The notes beneath the pieces were generated by a model, which saw nothing but the letters and a program-made list of their open reading frames with translations, searched no databases and was not told the origin of the DNA. Positions 26,584-35,027 of a stretch of 64,000 nt of DNA are shown one piece after another. This stretch comes from UBA1361 sp041656375. Lineage in GTDB: Bacteria > Bacillota_I > Bacilli_A > RFN20 > CAG-826. Position numbers and translations under genes: made by a program. How positions within the stretch are numbered: the stretch's first letter is position 1; every line of letters starts with the position of its first letter. The stretch is from NCBI GenBank assembly GCA_964410505.1, contig CAYPGR010000001.1, positions 62,001 through 126,000 on the forward strand. Direction: 5' to 3'.

Positions 26584-27511
26584 TCCACGTTTTAAGGAAA
26601 ATAAGTTAAAACGATTTATTGCGAAATCATTACAACCCATTATTCGTTTGATATCCAAAAAAAAATACATTTCGCTTCAATATCGTTATATTACCGGACA
26701 TAAGCTAGATTGGAAAAATCTCAACCGCTATACTGAAAAACTCCAATATTTAAGATTATATTATTATCCAAAAACAGAGGCTGTTATTAGAGCAACATCA
26801 CGAATTGGCGCGAGAACACGCGTCTATTCCAAAGGTCATGAACATTTATTAATTTCGGTGTTGGGAATGTGTAATAAAGTTGAACAAATAAAATTTGATA
26901 AATTACCCGATAAATTTGTGATAAAAGCCACCCATGCCAGTGGCCTTAACTATATTTGTCTTGATAAAAATAGCCTTGATATCGTGGCTTTAAAAAAGAA
27001 ACTTCGGAAGTGGTTAAAAACTGATTATGGCGCAAAGACGGTTGAACCCCACTACTCAAAAATTAAACCCGGGCTCATCATTGAGGAATTTGTTGGTGAA
27101 AATAATACCCTCCCCATCGAATTCAAAATTCATGTATTTAATGGCAAAGCACGCTATTTATACGTTGTTTCTAATCGTGGTAGGGATATTCGTTATGATA
27201 ATTTAATGATCGATTTTTCAGCTTTTGACGGCGCCCAATTTAATCATTGGTCTAAAAGTGACACCCCGCCTGTCGAACCAAAACAATTCCGAGAAATGGT
27301 CACGTATGCAGAAGAACTTGCAAATGATTTATTATTTTGTCGGGTAGATTTTTTCCTTGTTAACGGGAAAATATACTTTAATGAATTTACCTTTACCCCT
27401 GCGAAAGGGACCCTCATCTTCGATGATGATCAGGCTGACTTTAAGATTGGTGAATGGCTCGATATTTCTAGCGCCAGACCGAGTAAGGGAACATCACTTC
27501 GTAAAGCATAA
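26576..27511 (+). CDS. TupA-like ATP-grasp protein
   Basis: The 311-residue protein matches the TupA-like ATP-grasp family, named after teichuronopeptide synthesis and often found in capsule loci. The ATP-grasp core is seen as KFVIKATHASGLNYI (near residue 115), LIIEEFVG, PIEFKIHVFNGKARYLYV and DFFLVNGKIYFNEFTFTP. It likely forms an amide bond between an amino acid and a sugar acid or peptide. It converges with the lipoprotein gene and the two frames overlap by 44 bases. Confidence 0.85.
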   Translation: MANPRFKENKLKRFIAKSLQPIIRLISKKKYISLQYRYITGHKLDWKNLNRYTEKLQYLRLYYYPKTEAVIRATSRIGARTRVYSKGHEHLLISVLGMCNKVEQIKFDKLPDKFVIKATHASGLNYICLDKNSLDIVALKKKLRKWLKTDYGAKTVEPHYSKIKPGLIIEEFVGENNTLPIEFKIHVFNGKARYLYVVSNRGRDIRYDNLMIDFSAFDGAQFNHWSKSDTPPVEPKQFREMVTYAEELANDLLFCRVDFFLVNGKIYFNEFTFTPAKGTLIFDDDQADFKIGEWLDISSARPSKGTSLRKA

Positions 27512-28451
27512 GGGCAAATTCATAGTCCGTTGTGTCGTTCTTAACGCCACCTGGCATTAAGTAATCATGATCGAGTAATTCATAGTTAATGGTCATACCG
27601 TTAACTCTTTTTAATGCTTCTGCTGGTAAAAGACTTGTTAGATCCATGGTCATGACGGTCGTCAAACTATTATTATCGCTACTCATCTCCGGAACATCAT
27701 AAATAAGTGTATATTTAAGGGCTTCACTCGTGGTGCTCTTTTCAATAAAGAAACTGATTTTCATCCGCACATTAGCACTACGGACACTCGGAATACCTTC
27801 TTTGCCATAATCAATACTGGTGCCCCCGCGGGCGGAAATAACAAAATTGCGATAGTCTATTAGTTCATGACTAAACGTTTGCCCCATCCCGGTTTCATCA
27901 ATTTGAATGCGTACTAATGACCCACTGCCATCACAAACAATTAGGGTATCGGTCAATTTAGAAAAGATGCCTTGCTTAAAAGCATTTTTAATCGTCTCAC
28001 TAAAGTTGGCGCCCGTAGTCATGCTATTCAGTTCCGCATAATGGAAATAGGATGCTTTTAGGTTATCTGGTCTAGCTAAACTTTCATTAATCGCAAAAAC
28101 ATATTCAACTTCCGAGGCATAATCTTCAAGCTTAATGGCTTTGACTTTATCATCACCATATAGGGCAATCGCTTCATCAATCGAAGGAATATCTCCGTTT
28201 AAGACATCACTTAAGATAATGGCGTTATAAGCATTGTCAAATGGCGAATTAAATGTAACGCGACCCGTTGCATTAATAATCGTTTCGCGATAGTTATCAG
28301 CGACTAGATACTTACTTGGCGTCCCGTGATAGTAATTCAGTTTAAAATCATTCGTATGGAATTGATCTTGATCGAATGTTTCACGTACGGCGCTACAGCC
28401 GGTAATGGAAAAGAGGGCCGCAAATAGGAACCCTATATTATTTTTTTTCAT
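27468..28451 (-). CDS. Lipoprotein of unknown function in the polysaccharide locus
   Basis: The protein starts at the ATG 28451, 8 bases after a GGAGG ribosome binding site. It opens with a classical lipoprotein signal: MKKNN, a hydrophobic run, then the lipobox ITGC with Cys at residue 19. The mature part of about 309 residues is probably extracellular. No domain was recognised. The start overlaps the end of the Wzy-like gene by 14 bases, which implies co-expression, and its end overlaps the TupA-like gene on the other strand by 44 bases. It may act in polymer anchoring or chain-length control, but this is inference. Confidence 0.75.
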   Translation of the reverse strand: MKKNNIGFLFAALFSITGCSAVRETFDQDQFHTNDFKLNYYHGTPSKYLVADNYRETIINATGRVTFNSPFDNAYNAIILSDVLNGDIPSIDEAIALYGDDKVKAIKLEDYASEVEYVFAINESLARPDNLKASYFHYAELNSMTTGANFSETIKNAFKQGIFSKLTDTLIVCDGSGSLVRIQIDETGMGQTFSHELIDYRNFVISARGGTSIDYGKEGIPSVRSANVRMKISFFIEKSTTSEALKYTLIYDVPEMSSDNNSLTTVMTMDLTSLLPAEALKRVNGMTINYELLDHDYLMPGGVKNDTTDYEFALMLYEVMFPYSVWR

Positions 28452-29826
28452 CAATTTTACCTCCGTCAGATTGACTTGCTGTAAAAACATAGCCTGCAAA
28501 GAAAACAGTAATTAGGAAAAATGGTGAATTAATCAAGGGCCAAAAATCAAAGCTTAAATGTTCTTCATAAATAAAGCGATGGAAGGGATACTTAAGCATG
28601 AAACGGAAAAACATCGTTAGAAGTAACGTTACGAGACTAACCTTTAGTAATTGACTATCGCGACTACTAGCAAAATAACGAATAAGGTTATTCACAAATA
28701 AAGTAAGGAAAATGGCAAGTCCTAAAAATCCTAATAACCCATCAATCCATAATGAATCAAAAAGAAAGTTTCCGGTTGGGAAAATATCAATGGTTCCAAT
28801 TGAATTGCGGAAATCGCCATAAAGATTTTTAAAAGAAATAGCTTCTTTAAAGATAAAATAAAACTTTGTCATGTACCCATTTAATAAAAGACGCCGAGTA
28901 ATCGGATTACTTTGCCAAATGGTCTGAAGGTTAAAAACATTGAAGGCGGTCAAAATAAAGACGATAGCGCCAAAACTAACAACCCCTAAAAGAATACCTA
29001 GGGTTACTTTGTTCTTTAAGTATTTCATCAGGCCAAATTTCATAACGAGCACAAATAGCGCGGCAGGAATGAGATAGATGAGTTGCCGGAAGGCACCTAG
29101 CATGACAATTGTAAGAAGGCCGATTGCACTCACAACTGCTAGCGTAATCGTCTCATATTTTTCTTGCTTTCCTTTTAAGAAGAGAAGACCAAAACCAACG
29201 CTTGATAGGATAATCGCACCATTGATTAAGACGTTAATGTTTGCAGGAATAATACTAAAACCAACGAGATAACTCGCTTGTGTCGCCACGAGATAAACAT
29301 CACCATTATAAAAGATTACTTTACCTGCATAGATGATGGTATGAAATGGTCCGTAATTAATAAGCGTTGCTAAAAATGAAATAAAAATAGGCGCCGCTAA
29401 TCCGGCAAGAACCACAATATAGACGCTTTTTGCAGAAAATAGGCCGCTTTTGTTAACCATGTATCCTAAGATTAATACTGCCGTGATGCCAACAAGATTG
29501 ATTAACTTTGTAAATAGTGAGAAGTTCATAAAGGTTTCATTGTTATAAACAACATCCATCGTGCCATAGGCTGGGGCAAGGAGTGTAATGAACAAATAAA
29601 AGACAAGAGGCATGAGTAAGATATATAATCCCTTCATCAAATCATCTTGCATCCCTTTCCAAAAATGGGGTAAGAGGATCAACATAAGCACAAATGCAAT
29701 CCCCTTAAATAGGAGTCCAATTCCACCAAAATCAAAAGCGATAAATAACATTATTTCTAAGGTTAGAAACAATGAAATGAGGACAAGTCTATTATTTCGT
29801 GATTCTTCCTTCATTACCAATAACAC
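28438..29826 (-). CDS. Wzy-like polysaccharide polymerase / O-antigen ligase-type membrane protein
   Basis: The 462-residue protein has about 11 to 12 membrane spans with a larger external loop around residues 310-350, the layout of Wzy polymerases and O-antigen ligases. These families share little sequence, so the call rests on topology and on the neighbouring Wzx, glycosyltransferase and TupA-like genes. It overlaps the GT-D-type gene by 13 bases at its start and the lipoprotein gene at its end. Confidence 0.7.
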   Translation of the reverse strand: MLLVMKEESRNNRLVLISLFLTLEIMLFIAFDFGGIGLLFKGIAFVLMLILLPHFWKGMQDDLMKGLYILLMPLVFYLFITLLAPAYGTMDVVYNNETFMNFSLFTKLINLVGITAVLILGYMVNKSGLFSAKSVYIVVLAGLAAPIFISFLATLINYGPFHTIIYAGKVIFYNGDVYLVATQASYLVGFSIIPANINVLINGAIILSSVGFGLLFLKGKQEKYETITLAVVSAIGLLTIVMLGAFRQLIYLIPAALFVLVMKFGLMKYLKNKVTLGILLGVVSFGAIVFILTAFNVFNLQTIWQSNPITRRLLLNGYMTKFYFIFKEAISFKNLYGDFRNSIGTIDIFPTGNFLFDSLWIDGLLGFLGLAIFLTLFVNNLIRYFASSRDSQLLKVSLVTLLLTMFFRFMLKYPFHRFIYEEHLSFDFWPLINSPFFLITVFFAGYVFTASQSDGGKIDEKK

Positions 29827-30755
29827 CCTTCTTCTATATTTGTATAACCTTTAGGTTTTAAATTTGGTCGCGTCCAATGGGGATTAACAAAGCGAGATAC
29901 ATAGTCTCGTTGTTCCCATCTTTTCCCCATAATACCAAAAAGCAACTGGGTAGCTCCACCAGTTTGAATGGCCATTTTTCCTAAGCTCTTTATATAAAGG
30001 CAAAGTGCAGTTCCGTATGCACCCGCTCCGACAAGCGCAATATCAAAATCTTTTTTCAATATTTCAAGTTTTAAATAATCAAGTGCTTCAAACCAATTTT
30101 CAAACCGTTCATCATGCGCCTCGGCTTGACTCATCACGGATTCAACCGTCTCCAAATGGAACTCAGGAAGTATCTCTGGCTCTTGGGCAAAAAGGAGATG
30201 ACGCTTCTTGTACTGTTCGGCAATTTGCTTTGCAAAAGGAGATACCACTAAGACATTTTTCCCACGAAGTAATGAGGTCCATTTACCAAGAATCGGATCA
30301 AGTGACCAATTTTGAACTGGAATTGCGTTTGGTGTTAGATTTTTAAAAAAGTAATTTTCCATGTGAACACCACTTACGCCCAAAATATCTGTCTCTTTCA
30401 AATGATTTTCAAGATATCTTGCATAATGTTCAATAATCTCGTCAGTGGCCGGAAACACCCCTGCATTATTTTTAATACTGTAACGTACCGACTTCTTATA
30501 TCTCCGACTAAAGCCAAATCGGATTTTTTCATAATTATTGATGGCGCTAATTTCGACCGCGCCAAACCGGATTGCGGCAAAAGGTTCGCCTTTTAAAATC
30601 GCGTCTTCAATGGCGCGACTTCCTTTTTGCATTGTGATTTCTTTATATTTCCCGATTTGGTCGGTTCTTGGTTTTATGCGGAAAAACTTATACCGCAGTA
30701 CTGTCCATGAACTCTTAAAGAATTCCCAAAGATAGGCTCGTTTTGTCCGTTTCAT
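29814..30755 (-). CDS. GT-D fold glycosyltransferase-like protein (DUF1792-like C-terminus)
   Basis: The 313-residue protein has a C-terminal segment FDIALVGAGAYGTALCLYIK followed by GKMAIQTGGATQLLFGI and KRW. This resembles proteins with a GT-D glycosyltransferase fold found in capsule loci. The N-terminal part has AIRFGAVEISAI near residue 58. The sugar is unknown. It is first in the minus-strand arm of the locus. A TATGAT box at 30764-30769 lies 8 bases before the ATG, so the mRNA may be leaderless. Confidence 0.68.
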   Translation of the reverse strand: MKRTKRAYLWEFFKSSWTVLRYKFFRIKPRTDQIGKYKEITMQKGSRAIEDAILKGEPFAAIRFGAVEISAINNYEKIRFGFSRRYKKSVRYSIKNNAGVFPATDEIIEHYARYLENHLKETDILGVSGVHMENYFFKNLTPNAIPVQNWSLDPILGKWTSLLRGKNVLVVSPFAKQIAEQYKKRHLLFAQEPEILPEFHLETVESVMSQAEAHDERFENWFEALDYLKLEILKKDFDIALVGAGAYGTALCLYIKSLGKMAIQTGGATQLLFGIMGKRWEQRDYVSRFVNPHWTRPNLKPKGYTNIEEGCYW

Positions 30756-30771
30756 ATAATATAATCATACA

Positions 30772-31458
30772 CTATTTGCTTATTACATTTTTAAAAATGT
30801 AACTGGCGATTGCTAACCCATAGGCTGGTGGAACAAATGGCGAACTACCCGGACGAACACCAATATTATCTAACGGTAATTCCTTTGATGTTACGACCAT
30901 TAATCCAGTTAATTTTTCTTTGCGCAAAACGTATCGCACCTTCTTTGCCAATGGGCATCCTTCTGTTTTTTCTACTTTCGTCAAATAGACTTGTGTTGGA
31001 TCAAGGCGATTACCTGCTCCCATAGCACTAATGATATTTAGATTATGACGCAAGCAGTATATAATAAGGGCCATCTTGTCATCGAAACTATCAATCGCAT
31101 CAACAATATAATCGAATGACTCTAAGTCAAAATCATCGATGTTTTGGGCGTTAATTGTTACAAAAAGGGGGTTAATTTCACACAGTGGATTGATTGATAT
31201 CATCCGTTCCTTTGCAGCCTCTACTTTTGATTTACCTAAATTATCACTTGTGGAAATGAGTTGTCGATTGAGATTCGAAGCTTCAACGACATCATGATCC
31301 ACAATCGTGATATGGATGAATCCAGCTCGCACGAGCGCTTCAAGGGCTTGACCTCCGACACCGCCAACACCAAAAATGATGACCTTCTTATCTTTTATCT
31401 TATTAAAATTTTCATCACCAATAATTTGGATGGTGCGAGAATAGCGGATATCATTCAT
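30772..31458 (-). CDS. tcdA: tRNA threonylcarbamoyladenosine dehydratase (ThiF/MoeB family)
   Basis: TcdA (YgdL) is an E1-like enzyme that uses ATP to cyclise t6A37 in tRNA to ct6A. The 228-residue protein has the nucleotide-binding motif VIIFGVGGVGGQALEALVRAG (residues 27-47), the DHDVVEASNLNRQL segment, and the DAIDSFDDK motif near 118, with the FVPPAYGLAIASYIF end typical of TcdA. The t6A genes are also in this window. It overlaps the hydrolase gene upstream by 8 bases. Confidence 0.87.
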   Translation of the reverse strand: MNDIRYSRTIQIIGDENFNKIKDKKVIIFGVGGVGGQALEALVRAGFIHITIVDHDVVEASNLNRQLISTSDNLGKSKVEAAKERMISINPLCEINPLFVTINAQNIDDFDLESFDYIVDAIDSFDDKMALIIYCLRHNLNIISAMGAGNRLDPTQVYLTKVEKTEGCPLAKKVRYVLRKEKLTGLMVVTSKELPLDNIGVRPGSSPFVPPAYGLAIASYIFKNVISK

Positions 31459-32392
31459 TTAAAAATTCCTTTACTTCCTTCGTATATAATGCCGGATTTA
31501 GCAAATATGATTCACAATGGGCAGCGCCTTCAATGCGGATTAACTTCTTGGGTGCCGGGGTTGCCTTATAATTTTTCACTGACATATTATAAGGCACAAA
31601 GACATCGGCGGAGCCATGAATAAATAGAATCGGTATTGTTTTATTTTTCTTAAGTTCTTTGCTTATTTTTACTTTGTTTAAGTTAAAGCCTGCAAAGAAG
31701 CGAGCAAATAAATTAATGCCCATATAAAGAATTTTAGGTCTAATCTTATAAATGCGTTTGCCGGCATAAAGTAAGACGCCATTGGTCCGTGAATAACCAC
31801 AATCGGCGATGACGCCTTTAAATGAACGCGGGAGTCCGTTTAATGCCGTGACGAGCAAGCTCGTTGCAGCACCCATCGACACACCATGAAGATAGATATC
31901 CTTTTTACCGTTGAAACGTTTATCAATATAGAATGTCCATTCTCTAATATCGAATCTTTCCATCGCACCTAATGTTGTATAAACACCTTGACTCGCACCA
32001 TTCGCGCGTTGATCAATGATCAGAAGCGACACTTTTAAGTCTTCGTATAGTTTACCTAGATACCCGATATCTTTCATCCCTGAAGAATAGTAACCATGGA
32101 CAAAAATAACAACCTTATTGCTTTGTTTGTTCTCAAAAAATTTCCCTTTTAAGCGAAGGTTGCCGCTCATGATCGAGACCTCTTCAAAAGGACGGGCAGC
32201 AATCAATCCAATTTGATATTTGATTGTATCTAAGTGACGGATAAAATCCTTTCCGAATAATGGTTTGAGATAAAGTTGTTTTTGGGTCAATGGTCGACGA
32301 AATAAGACACCAAAAGTAAGCGCCACAACCCAAGCATAGGTGGAGACGATGAGAAAGGCTAAAATGCCAAGACTAATAAATACCCATTTCAT
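31451..32392 (-). CDS. Alpha/beta hydrolase, membrane-anchored
   Basis: The 313-residue protein has one N-terminal membrane span (residues 4-30) and a serine hydrolase domain. The oxyanion region FVHGYYSSG is near residue 98, the nucleophile elbow HGVSMGAA (Ser at about 171), the acid in HGSADVFVP near 268 and the His in GAAHCESYL near 292. The DUF1100/YqkD-type family fits. A TATAAT at 32399-32404 ends 6 bases before the ATG and there is no ribosome binding site, so it is probably leaderless. The substrate is unknown. Confidence 0.85.
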   Translation of the reverse strand: MKWVFISLGILAFLIVSTYAWVVALTFGVLFRRPLTQKQLYLKPLFGKDFIRHLDTIKYQIGLIAARPFEEVSIMSGNLRLKGKFFENKQSNKVVIFVHGYYSSGMKDIGYLGKLYEDLKVSLLIIDQRANGASQGVYTTLGAMERFDIREWTFYIDKRFNGKKDIYLHGVSMGAATSLLVTALNGLPRSFKGVIADCGYSRTNGVLLYAGKRIYKIRPKILYMGINLFARFFAGFNLNKVKISKELKKNKTIPILFIHGSADVFVPYNMSVKNYKATPAPKKLIRIEGAAHCESYLLNPALYTKEVKEFLNE

Positions 32393-32398
32393 ACTTTT

Positions 32399-32404
32399 AT
32401 TATA
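32399..32404 (-). promoter_or_regulatory. -10 box of the hydrolase-tcdA pair (leaderless)
   Basis: TATAAT on the minus strand is followed by AAAAGT and the ATG at 32392. The 6-base gap and lack of a ribosome binding site suggest a leaderless mRNA. Confidence 0.62.
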
Positions 32405-32418
32405 CCGATTTATTCTAG

Positions 32419-32452
32419 TAAAAAGGCGGGTAAACGTCTTGTTTTCCCGCCT
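32419..32452 (-). terminator. Intrinsic terminator after PPi-PFK
   Basis: On the minus strand AGGCGGG (32452-32446) pairs with CCCGCCT (32430-32424), followed by a T run. It lies about 20 bases after the stop codon of the phosphofructokinase gene. Confidence 0.85.
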
Positions 32453-32470
32453 ATCATCAACTTAATTTAC

Positions 32471-33679
32471 TTACTTAACTTTTACTTTTTTTAAGACTGT
32501 GTATTTGGTGATACCGCCATCATACTCAAGCTTAATTGGTTTTTCAATAAGTGGTAGTAAGTATTCACTAAATAATTTACCGCCATGATTGACGTCATGA
32601 ATAAGTTCTGGTGACATCATGTGTTCAACGTTAGCAATTCCGCGTAAGTTTTTAAGTTTATAACTCACTTTATATTTAGGTCCTGGTTTCCGTTCAATGA
32701 TGACCATAACGCCAGTTTTACCTGTGACGATTTTCTTAACGGCCATTGCAGAGACTTTAATGGCCTCTCTTTGGTCGGTTTCTGTAATCGCGAGCGTACC
32801 TGCTCTTTGTAAAAGACTAAATTCAATGGGTCGTGTGCTATAACCTAAACGTTCTTGAACAATACTCGCGAGTTGCGCACAAAAGCCGCCCAATTGCATG
32901 TGACCAAAAGAATCAACTGCTTTATCTTTAGCAGGCATTTGCGTTTCAATCCCTTCGCTGACAACAAAGAGGGCCCGTTTTTTCTTTTCATAAACTTCTT
33001 TCGCTTTTACAAGGAATTCTTCTAAATCAAATTTTTCTTCTGGTAAGTAAATGTAATCCGGTTTAAGTTCTGGATCTTGAATCACACTGGCAGCGGCAGT
33101 TAACCATCCCGCATGACGACCCATTACTTCAACGATGACAAATTTTGATTTTTTGTACACCTTATTATCGAGGGCGATATCTTGAATGCTTTGGGCCACA
33201 TACCGGGCTGCACTAGGATAACCTAAGCAGTGATCGGTGAAGGCTAAGTCATTATCAATCGTCTTAGGAATGCCTACCACTTTGCAGTCAACATTCGCTT
33301 TACGGAAGAAAGTTGATAATTTATAGCATGTATCCATTGAGTCATTGCCACCGTTAACAAGCATATATCCGATATTGTGTTTGCGAACCGTCGTGAGGAT
33401 TTTTTGATAATCTTCATGATTGATATCACCCGATAATTTATAACGGGTCGTACCAAGCGCGGCTGCTGGGGTTTGTTTTAATAATTCGATTTGGGCTTCA
33501 TCTTCTTTACGGAGATCGATTAAGTTATCGTTTAATAACCCTTCAATCCCATTGAGACTGCCATAAATCCCATCGATATGTTCGGTTTGCCGTTTGGCTT
33601 CTTTGATAACACCATAGAATGAGGTGTTAATAATAGCGGTTGGACCGCCGGATTGGAAGTATACAAGTGATTTTTTCAT
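32471..33679 (-). CDS. pfp: Pyrophosphate-dependent phosphofructokinase
   Basis: The 402-residue protein is a 6-phosphofructokinase. The phosphate-donor region reads GGNDSMDT near residue 110, with Asp in place of the second Gly of the ATP-type GGDGS motif, and the catalytic loop is PKTIDND with Lys in place of Gly. Both changes mark pyrophosphate-dependent enzymes. It interconverts fructose 6-phosphate and fructose 1,6-bisphosphate using PPi, so it works in both glycolysis and gluconeogenesis. It has its own TATAAT (33704-33709), an AAGGAG ribosome binding site and a terminator. Confidence 0.93.
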   Translation of the reverse strand: MKKSLVYFQSGGPTAIINTSFYGVIKEAKRQTEHIDGIYGSLNGIEGLLNDNLIDLRKEDEAQIELLKQTPAAALGTTRYKLSGDINHEDYQKILTTVRKHNIGYMLVNGGNDSMDTCYKLSTFFRKANVDCKVVGIPKTIDNDLAFTDHCLGYPSAARYVAQSIQDIALDNKVYKKSKFVIVEVMGRHAGWLTAAASVIQDPELKPDYIYLPEEKFDLEEFLVKAKEVYEKKKRALFVVSEGIETQMPAKDKAVDSFGHMQLGGFCAQLASIVQERLGYSTRPIEFSLLQRAGTLAITETDQREAIKVSAMAVKKIVTGKTGVMVIIERKPGPKYKVSYKLKNLRGIANVEHMMSPELIHDVNHGGKLFSEYLLPLIEKPIKLEYDGGITKYTVLKKVKVK

Positions 33680-33722
33680 AATAGCTCCTTTTTTACATTT
33701 GAAATTATAACATGTGATTTAA

Positions 33723-34931
33723 TTAAAGACTATCAATAGCACGTAAATTTTCTGTCAGCTTGCTCACTCGTTTCAAGGCTTCTTCTTTGCTAATTTTTGC
33801 GCTTAGAAAGTCGTGAATGATGGTCGCTGTTTCAATGGTTCCAGCTTTATCTAACCCGCGCGTTGTGACAGCTGCAAACCCCAAACGGATTCCCGAGGTT
33901 ACATTCGGCCGTTCATCATCATTGGGAAGCATGTTCTTGTTGGTTGTAATGTGAATATCTTCGAGCATCTTTTCGGCATCTTTACCGGTAATCCCATATG
34001 ACTTTTTTGTATTGAGTAAAAATAAATGGGTGTCGGTTTTACTCGCAATCGCGCCGAGTCTGATGAAAGTTTCAGAAGCGGTTTTGGTATTCTCAACGAC
34101 TTGCTTGATATAGGTTTTAAAGGAAGGTTGTAGTGCTTCGTAAAACGCTTGCGCCTTTGCACCAATAATATTTTCAAGTGGTCCCCCTTGCATGCCAGGG
34201 AAACACATGAAATTCACTTTTTTGATAATTTCTTCGCTGTTTGTCAAGATGATACCCCCCCGCGGTCCACGAAGTGTTTTATGCGTCGTGGAGGTCACGA
34301 TATCCGCATATAGAAATGGACTTGGGTGAACGCCGCCAGCAATAAGGCCCGCAATATGGGCCATATCGACCATAAAATAAGCACCAACCTCTTTGGCAAT
34401 TTTCCCAATTTTTGCAAAATCAATGATAAAGGGATAGGCGGAAAAACCCGCTAAAATGAGTTTTGGTTTAATTTCATGGGCAGTTAAACGTAAGGCTTCG
34501 TAATCAATGGTCCCGTCAGCCTTTAAATGATAGTGGGTTACTTGATAGTGTTTGGAAGAAAAATTAACAGGACTACCATGGGTTAAGTGGCCTCCTTCAT
34601 TGAGGGAAAGCGTCAAGATGCGGTCGCCTAATTCGAGGATACTGGCATAGGCAATCATGTTCGCACTACTGCCACTATGAGGTTGAACGTTTGCATATTT
34701 AACATCAAATAGTTTCGTTAATAAATCGATAGCAAGTTGTTCAATTTCATCAATGTAATGACAGCCACCATAATAACGTTTACCAGGATATCCTTCAGCA
34801 TATTTATTCGTTAAAATCGAACCCGCAAGGGCGCGAACTTTCCCACTTGTAAAGTTTTCACTCGCAATGAGTTCCAAGCCTTCATTTTGTCTTTTTGTTT
34901 CAAGTTTAACTAATTCAAATAGTTGATCCAT
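33723..34931 (-). CDS. glyA: Serine hydroxymethyltransferase
   Basis: GlyA is a PLP enzyme that converts serine and tetrahydrofolate to glycine and methylene-tetrahydrofolate. The 402-residue protein has the N-terminal LELIASENFTS motif, the KYAEGYPGKRYYGGC segment (residues 43-57) and the PLP-lysine motif STTHKTLRGPRGG near residue 215. It has a GGGAGG ribosome binding site and a TATAAT box at 34958-34963. A 12-base palindrome (34974-34985) overlaps the expected -35 position. Confidence 0.97.
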   Translation of the reverse strand: MDQLFELVKLETKRQNEGLELIASENFTSGKVRALAGSILTNKYAEGYPGKRYYGGCHYIDEIEQLAIDLLTKLFDVKYANVQPHSGSSANMIAYASILELGDRILTLSLNEGGHLTHGSPVNFSSKHYQVTHYHLKADGTIDYEALRLTAHEIKPKLILAGFSAYPFIIDFAKIGKIAKEVGAYFMVDMAHIAGLIAGGVHPSPFLYADIVTSTTHKTLRGPRGGIILTNSEEIIKKVNFMCFPGMQGGPLENIIGAKAQAFYEALQPSFKTYIKQVVENTKTASETFIRLGAIASKTDTHLFLLNTKKSYGITGKDAEKMLEDIHITTNKNMLPNDDERPNVTSGIRLGFAAVTTRGLDKAGTIETATIIHDFLSAKISKEEALKRVSKLTENLRAIDSL

Positions 34932-34973
34932 TCGTTTTTCCTCCCGTTTTCTAATAAATTATAAACCATATCA

Positions 34974-34985
34974 CCCTCATGAGGG
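34974..34985. promoter_or_regulatory. 12-bp palindrome between divergent glyA and GDPD genes
   Basis: CCCTCATGAGGG is a perfect palindrome in the 96-base gap between two divergent genes. It overlaps the predicted -35 position of glyA and lies 8 bases before the -35 box of the GDPD gene. An operator is possible, but only one copy is seen. Confidence 0.35.
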
Positions 34986-34992
34986 CTCAGCA

Positions 34993-35021
34993 TTGACTTT
35001 TAGAGGTGATTTCGTGAAAAT
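34993..35021 (+). promoter_or_regulatory. Promoter of the GDPD gene (leaderless)
   Basis: A TTGACT -35 box (34993-34998) and a GAAAAT -10 box (35016-35021) are separated by 17 bases. The -10 box ends 6 bases before the ATG at 35028. An AGAGGTGA sequence lies inside the spacer and so would not be in the mRNA. Confidence 0.6.
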
Positions 35022-35027
35022 AAATAC

